Positions 60,288 to 64,000 of a stretch of 64,000 bases of DNA are shown one piece after another (positions within the stretch are counted from its first letter, which is position 1; every line of letters begins with the position of its first letter). The notes beneath the pieces were generated by a model, which saw only the letters and a program-made list of their open reading frames with translations, ran no database searches and was not told the origin of the DNA. The position numbers and the translations under genes are program-made. The stretch comes from 13-2-20CM-66-19 sp036273735 (GTDB taxonomy: Bacteria; Pseudomonadota; Gammaproteobacteria; Steroidobacterales; Steroidobacteraceae), in the NCBI GenBank assembly GCA_036273735.1, contig DASUHA010000154.1, forward strand, positions 8,341 through 72,340, given 5' to 3'.

Positions 60288-62405
60288 TCAGCTGCGGGCG
60301 AGGAACCAGCCGAGCAGCGCCGCCAGGCCAATCACCATCCAGAAGGCATACGAGTAGAGATAGCCGTTCTGCACGCGTCTGACGACGCCGCCGAACCATC
60401 CGACCGTGGCTGCGGAGCCGTTGACCAGCGCCCCGTCGATGACGCCCTGATCGCCCGCCTTCCACAGGCCGAAGCCGATGCCGCGCGCGAGGGGCGCGAT
60501 CAGCTTCTCGTTGATCCAGTCGAAGTAGTACTTCTCGATGAGAAGAGAGCGCAGCCAGCCGAAGGTCTGCGCCACCTGATCCGCGAGCGCCGGACGCCAG
60601 AGGAAACAGGCCCAGGCCGTCACGAGACCCGCGACCATCAGCCAGAAGGGCGCGCCGAGGAATCCGTGGAGACCGTACGGGCCCGGGCCGTGGAATTCCC
60701 TGGCCATCTCGCCGATGATGTTGTCGGCAGGCAGGACGAAAATGGATGGGCCGAAGTAGCTGCCGAAGAGCACCGGGCCCACGGTGAAGTAACCGACGAG
60801 GAGCGATGGGATCGCCAGGGCGATGAGCGGCACCGTGACCACCCACGGGCTCTCGTGCGGCTCGACCGCATGATGGTCATGCTCCGCCGGATGCGCCGCC
60901 TTCTCGGCATGCGCATGGCTCGGATCGCCATGCACGTTCTCGGGCGCTATGCCAGCCGCGCTCGGCTGCTGCTGCTCCTCCTCGTGCCCGACCGTCTTTG
61001 ACCCCTCATCATCCCGGGCGCCATGAGCCGCCGCATGACGGAAGCGCTCCTCCCCATGGAAGGTCATGAAGAGCAGCCTGAAGGTGTAGAGCGAGGTGAC
61101 ATACGCGCCGAGCAGTACGCACCACCACGCGTAGGTCGCTCCCCAGCGATGCGAGGCGCCCACGGCCTCGATGATGGCGTCCTTGGAGTAGAAGCCCGAG
61201 AAGAACGGCGTCGCGACGAGGGCGAGTCCGCCGATCCAGCAGGTGATGGCCGTGATCGGCATGTACTTGCCGAGACCGCCCATCTTGCGCATGTCCTGCT
61301 CGTGATGCATGCCGATGATGACCGAGCCTGCGGCAAGGAAGAGCAGTGCCTTGAAGAAGGCGTGGGTCATGAGGTGGAAGATCGCCGCGTTGTACGCCGA
61401 TACTCCCAGTGCCGCGGTCATGTACCCGAGCTGCGAGAGCGTCGAATAGGCGATCACGCGCTTGATGTCGTTGTTGACGACGCCGAGGAGCCCCATGAAG
61501 AACGCAGTCGTCGCCCCGATGACGAGCACGAAAGAGAGCGCGGCATCGGAGTATTCGAAGAGCGGCGACATGCGCGCGACCATGAAGATGCCCGCGGTCA
61601 CCATCGTCGCCGCGTGGATGAGCGCGGAAATCGGCGTCGGGCCTTCCATCGAGTCGGGCAGCCACACGTGCAGCGGCACCTGCGCCGACTTGCCCATCGC
61701 TCCGATGAAAAGACAGATGCAGATGAGCGTGAGCGCGTTCACCCCGCTCGCCGCCGTGATCGGAGTAACCAGGTGCGCCAGATGCGGAGCGGCTGCAAAC
61801 GCTGTGTCGTAAGAGAGCGAGCCCGTGTACGCGAAGACGCCCGCGATGCCGATGACGAAGCCGAAATCGCCCACACGGTTGACGATGAACGCCTTCAAGT
61901 TGGCGAACACGGCGCTCGGCCGGGTGTACCAGAAGCCGATCAGCAGGTACGAGACCGTGCCGACGGCCTCCCAGCCGAAAAACAACTGCATGAAGTTGTT
62001 CGACATCACGAGCATCAGCATCGAGAAGGTGAACAACGAGATGTAGCTGAAGAAACGGGTATAGCCGGCGTCATCGCGCATGTACCCGATGGTGTAGACG
62101 TGCACGCAGAGCGACACGAAGGTGACCACCGCCATCATGAGCGCCGTCAGGCGGTCAATCAGGAACCCCACGTCGATGTGCACCCCGTCGGTCAGGGCCC
62201 AGGTGTACACCGGCCCGTTGAAAGTCGGGATCCCATCGGCGTAGAGCTGCTTGAGCACGTACATCGAGAGCGCGCACGAGATGGCGACACCGATGATGGT
62301 GACGGTATGCGCGCCCGCACGGCCGATGACGCGCCCGCCGAGGCCCGCTATCACGGCAGCCACGAGCGGCAGCAGGGCAATCGCCAGAAGAACGTGCGGA
62401 TTCAT
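60288..62405 (-). CDS. nuoL: NADH-quinone oxidoreductase subunit L
   Basis: 705 residues; E. coli NuoL has 613. Conserved: FSYISLFTFSMLMLVMSNNF, LFFGWEAVGTVSYLLIGFWY, GAMGKSAQVPLHVWLPDSME, STLSQLGYMTAALGVSAYNA, and the long lateral helix at the C-terminus. The extra length is largely a hydrophilic insertion at about residues 462-518 (rich in His, Glu, Ala; for example GDPSHAHAEKAAHPAEHDHH) just before the last helices. Fourth proton channel of complex I with the transverse helix. It overlaps nothing; nuoK ends six bases upstream. Confidence 0.97.
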   Translation of the reverse strand: MNPHVLLAIALLPLVAAVIAGLGGRVIGRAGAHTVTIIGVAISCALSMYVLKQLYADGIPTFNGPVYTWALTDGVHIDVGFLIDRLTALMMAVVTFVSLCVHVYTIGYMRDDAGYTRFFSYISLFTFSMLMLVMSNNFMQLFFGWEAVGTVSYLLIGFWYTRPSAVFANLKAFIVNRVGDFGFVIGIAGVFAYTGSLSYDTAFAAAPHLAHLVTPITAASGVNALTLICICLFIGAMGKSAQVPLHVWLPDSMEGPTPISALIHAATMVTAGIFMVARMSPLFEYSDAALSFVLVIGATTAFFMGLLGVVNNDIKRVIAYSTLSQLGYMTAALGVSAYNAAIFHLMTHAFFKALLFLAAGSVIIGMHHEQDMRKMGGLGKYMPITAITCWIGGLALVATPFFSGFYSKDAIIEAVGASHRWGATYAWWCVLLGAYVTSLYTFRLLFMTFHGEERFRHAAAHGARDDEGSKTVGHEEEQQQPSAAGIAPENVHGDPSHAHAEKAAHPAEHDHHAVEPHESPWVVTVPLIALAIPSLLVGYFTVGPVLFGSYFGPSIFVLPADNIIGEMAREFHGPGPYGLHGFLGAPFWLMVAGLVTAWACFLWRPALADQVAQTFGWLRSLLIEKYYFDWINEKLIAPLARGIGFGLWKAGDQGVIDGALVNGSAATVGWFGGVVRRVQNGYLYSYAFWMVIGLAALLGWFLARS

Positions 62406-62411
62406 GCGGCG

Positions 62412-62729
62412 TCAGCCTCGCAGAGTATTCAGGTCTTCGACATTGATGCTGCGTCGCTCGCGGAACAGAACGACGAGGATGGCGAGCCCGATAGCCGATT
62501 CCGCCGCCGCCACGGTGAGCACGAAGAATACGAACACCTGGCCGCTGATGTCGCCCGAGACCCGGGAGAATGCGATGAAGTTGAAGTTGGCGGCGAGCAG
62601 CAGCAGCTCCACGCACATGAGGAGCAGGATGACGTTCTTGCGGTTGAGGAAGATGCCGGCCACGGCGAGCGCGAACAATATCCCCGAGAGGGTGAGGAGC
62701 TCCGCCAGGGTGATCACGTGCGGGATCAT
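62412..62729 (-). CDS. nuoK: NADH-quinone oxidoreductase subunit K
   Basis: 105 residues with three helices. ATG at 62729. Conserved motifs: LSGILFALAVAGIFLNRKNV, ILLLMCVELLLLAANFNFIA (membrane Glu used in proton transfer) and FFVLTVAAAESAIGLAILVV (second membrane Glu). Overlaps the 3' end of nuoJ by four bases, indicating translational coupling. Confidence 0.97.
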   Translation of the reverse strand: MIPHVITLAELLTLSGILFALAVAGIFLNRKNVILLLMCVELLLLAANFNFIAFSRVSGDISGQVFVFFVLTVAAAESAIGLAILVVLFRERRSINVEDLNTLRG

Positions 62730-63331
62730 GTGCGCTTCTCCGCCGCCACCTTGACGATGCGCAGCCGGTCCGTCGCGCGCACCGACACCTGGCGCGAGAT
62801 GTCCTGGGCCTTCAGGCCCTGACGGCGCCGCATGGTGAGCGTGATGGCCGCCACGATCGCCACGAGGAGCAGCATCGCGGCGAGCTCGAAGGGATAGGCG
62901 TAGCGGGTGTAGATCACCTGGCCGAGCGCGAGCGTATTGCTGTAGCTCTCGGGCTCCGACACGGCGCTGCGCCCGACATCGAGCCCGGTGAGCCCATGCG
63001 ACCAGACGACGCCGACGATCTCCGCGATCACCGCGATGGCGGTGAGCCACCCGAGCCAGGCGAAGCGCGTGAAGCCGCGCCGCAGCTCCGCGAGGTTGAT
63101 GTCGAGCATCATCACCACGAAGAGGAAGAGCACCATCACCGCGCCCACGTAGACGAGCACGAGCACGATGGCGAGGAACTCCGCCTCGGTGAGCAGCCAG
63201 ATCACGGCGGAGTTGCAGAAGCACAGTACGAGGAAGAGCGCCGAGTACACCGGATTGCGCGCGGTGATGAGTCCGAGCGCAGAGACGACCAGCAGTGTGG
63301 CGAAGAACAGGAAGAGGATCTGGACTAGCAT
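62726..63331 (-). CDS. nuoJ: NADH-quinone oxidoreductase subunit J
   Basis: 201 residues, five helices. Conserved: RNPVYSALFLVLCFCNSAVI, WLLTEAEFLAIVLVLVYVGA and VMVLFLFVVMMLDINLAELR, the TM3 region with the pi-bulge used in quinone coupling. C-terminal hydrophilic tail (RRRQGLKAQDISRQVSVRAT) is typical. Lies 19 bases after nuoI; overlaps nuoK by four bases. Confidence 0.97.
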   Translation of the reverse strand: MLVQILFLFFATLLVVSALGLITARNPVYSALFLVLCFCNSAVIWLLTEAEFLAIVLVLVYVGAVMVLFLFVVMMLDINLAELRRGFTRFAWLGWLTAIAVIAEIVGVVWSHGLTGLDVGRSAVSEPESYSNTLALGQVIYTRYAYPFELAAMLLLVAIVAAITLTMRRRQGLKAQDISRQVSVRATDRLRIVKVAAEKRT

Positions 63332-63350
63332 GTTTGAGCCTTGCGCGCCT

Positions 63351-63830
63351 TCAGCGATACGGCGCGTCCGCCCCTTTGTCGGCGGCGATCATGGCCTCGT
63401 AGCGCTCGCCGACCGCGAGCAGCTTGTCCTTGCTCATGATGTTCTCGCCGCGGTGCTCCATGTGGTATTCGTGGATGCGGGTGAGCACGATGGCGTCCAC
63501 CGGACAGGCCTCTTCGCAAAAGCCGCAGTAGATGCACTTGAAGAGGTCGATGTCGTAGCGCGTGGTACGCCGGGTGCCGTCCTGGGAGACGTCCGAGTCG
63601 ATCGTGATGCAGACAGCCGGACAGACCGCCTCGCACAGCTTGCAGGCGATGCAGCGCTCCTGGCCGTTGCCGTAGCGCCGCAGCGCGTGCAGCCCGCGGA
63701 AGCGAGGCGACTGCGGAGTCTTCTCCTCCGGATAGTTGAGCGTGTACTTGCGCGTGAAGAAGGTGCGTGCCGTGACAGAGAGTCCCTTGATGAGCTCCGG
63801 CATGAGGAATGTCTTCAGCGGATTCGCCAT
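63351..63830 (-). CDS. nuoI: NADH-quinone oxidoreductase subunit I
   Basis: 159 residues from the ATG at 63830 (MANPLKTFLMPELIKGLSVT), with GGAGG upstream. Two [4Fe-4S] motifs are complete: ERCIACKLCEAVCPAVCITI and LFKCIYCGFCEEACPVDAIV, clusters N6a and N6b that pass electrons toward quinone. N-terminal amphipathic helix holds it to the membrane arm. Fourteen bases separate it from the stop of nuoH. Confidence 0.97.
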   Translation of the reverse strand: MANPLKTFLMPELIKGLSVTARTFFTRKYTLNYPEEKTPQSPRFRGLHALRRYGNGQERCIACKLCEAVCPAVCITIDSDVSQDGTRRTTRYDIDLFKCIYCGFCEEACPVDAIVLTRIHEYHMEHRGENIMSKDKLLAVGERYEAMIAADKGADAPYR

Positions 63831-63844
63831 TGCCTCGCCTCCTT

Positions 63845-64000
63845 CTAGTGGAACCAGGGCCGCGCCCAGGGACCGATGTGATAGGCCTCGAGCACCATCT
63901 CCACCCCGATCCACACGAGCGTCACGGGAATCAGCGCCTTCCAGCCGAGGCGCATGATCTGATCGTAGCGGTAGCGCGGGAAAGTGGCCCGCAGCCACAG
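63845..64000 (-). CDS. nuoH: NADH-quinone oxidoreductase subunit H, C-terminal end (cut by window edge)
   Basis: Only the last 51 residues are in the window: LWLRATFPRYRYDQIMRLGW, then KALIPVTLVWIGVEMVLEAY and the end HIGPWARPWFH before TAG. RATxPRxRYDQxMxLGWK is the invariant C-terminal signature of NuoH, the subunit that forms much of the quinone site. Position immediately upstream of nuoI is the normal nuo order. Confidence 0.95.
   Translation of the reverse strand: MWLRATFPRYRYDQIMRLGWKALIPVTLVWIGVEMVLEAYHIGPWARPWFH

Noticed and set aside
57494..63328. Long open frames on the plus strand opposite the nuo genes (e.g. 61023-62822, 59180-60268)
   Set aside because: They translate to Arg/His/Asp-rich strings opposite strongly conserved complex I genes; antisense openness is a GC-rich codon bias effect.

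Overview
The window is GC-rich, densely coded chromosomal DNA with proteobacterial gene families throughout: a nuoHIJKLMN complex I block, DUF4124 and DUF4197 proteins, Tat-exported molybdenum hydroxylase subunits, heptosyltransferase-like and WaaE-like LPS glycosyltransferases, and an initiator tRNA with encoded CCA. The most likely source is a soil or freshwater gammaproteobacterium of the Xanthomonadales/Nevskiales/Steroidobacter kind. That placement is inference from gene content only.

Layout. 1-8 kb is accessory: the start of a parD-like antitoxin gene at the edge, an ankyrin/DUF4124 secreted protein, tRNA-fMet, a small secreted protein, a PIN-toxin remnant, a D-aminoacylase-like amidohydrolase without its HxH metal motif, and a sialidase-like gene broken by a frameshift after its signal peptide. 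8-11 kb holds a DUF4197 protein and a secreted galactose-oxidase-like Kelch propeller. 11.3-20.2 kb is a compact secondary-metabolite locus: a two-module NRPS (C-A-T-C-A-T-TE, second module predicted to load Gly, thioesterase with a Cys nucleophile) followed 16 bp later by a SyrD/PvdE-type peptide exporter. 20.7-24.4 kb carries AlkB, a DoxX-like membrane protein, a small secreted protein, and a divergent YCII / AHSA1-ArsR regulon with twin palindromic operators.

24.4-31.5 kb encodes an IorAB-type molybdenum hydroxylase, a WaaE-like glycosyltransferase, and a tight operon of proline-racemase-family enzyme, MBL-fold hydrolase and ThDP enzyme of the acetolactate synthase family. 32.1-41.4 kb is a carbohydrate block: on the minus strand an ABC transporter whose ATPase motifs are all altered, a GH144-like glucanase, a GH15 glucoamylase and a CocE-type hydrolase lacking its nucleophile; divergently, a GH3 beta-glucosidase. 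The set suggests glucan hydrolysis followed by trimming to glucose.

41.4-50.7 kb is mixed: a GT9 heptosyltransferase, CPA2 cation/proton antiporter, flavin-split-barrel protein, HAD hydrolase, a secreted GGGPHY-repeat protein beside a P2-type cation ATPase, a small secreted basic protein and a YhhQ-type queuosine-precursor transporter. 51-54.4 kb is the homogentisate pathway (hmgA-fahA) with a divergent MarR regulator and a palindrome between them. 54.4-57.2 kb has a disulfide oxidoreductase and a soluble chemoreceptor. 57.3-64 kb is the 3' part of the nuo operon (nuoN back to a truncated nuoH), all on the minus strand.

No complete insertion sequence, CRISPR array, rRNA or prophage was seen.
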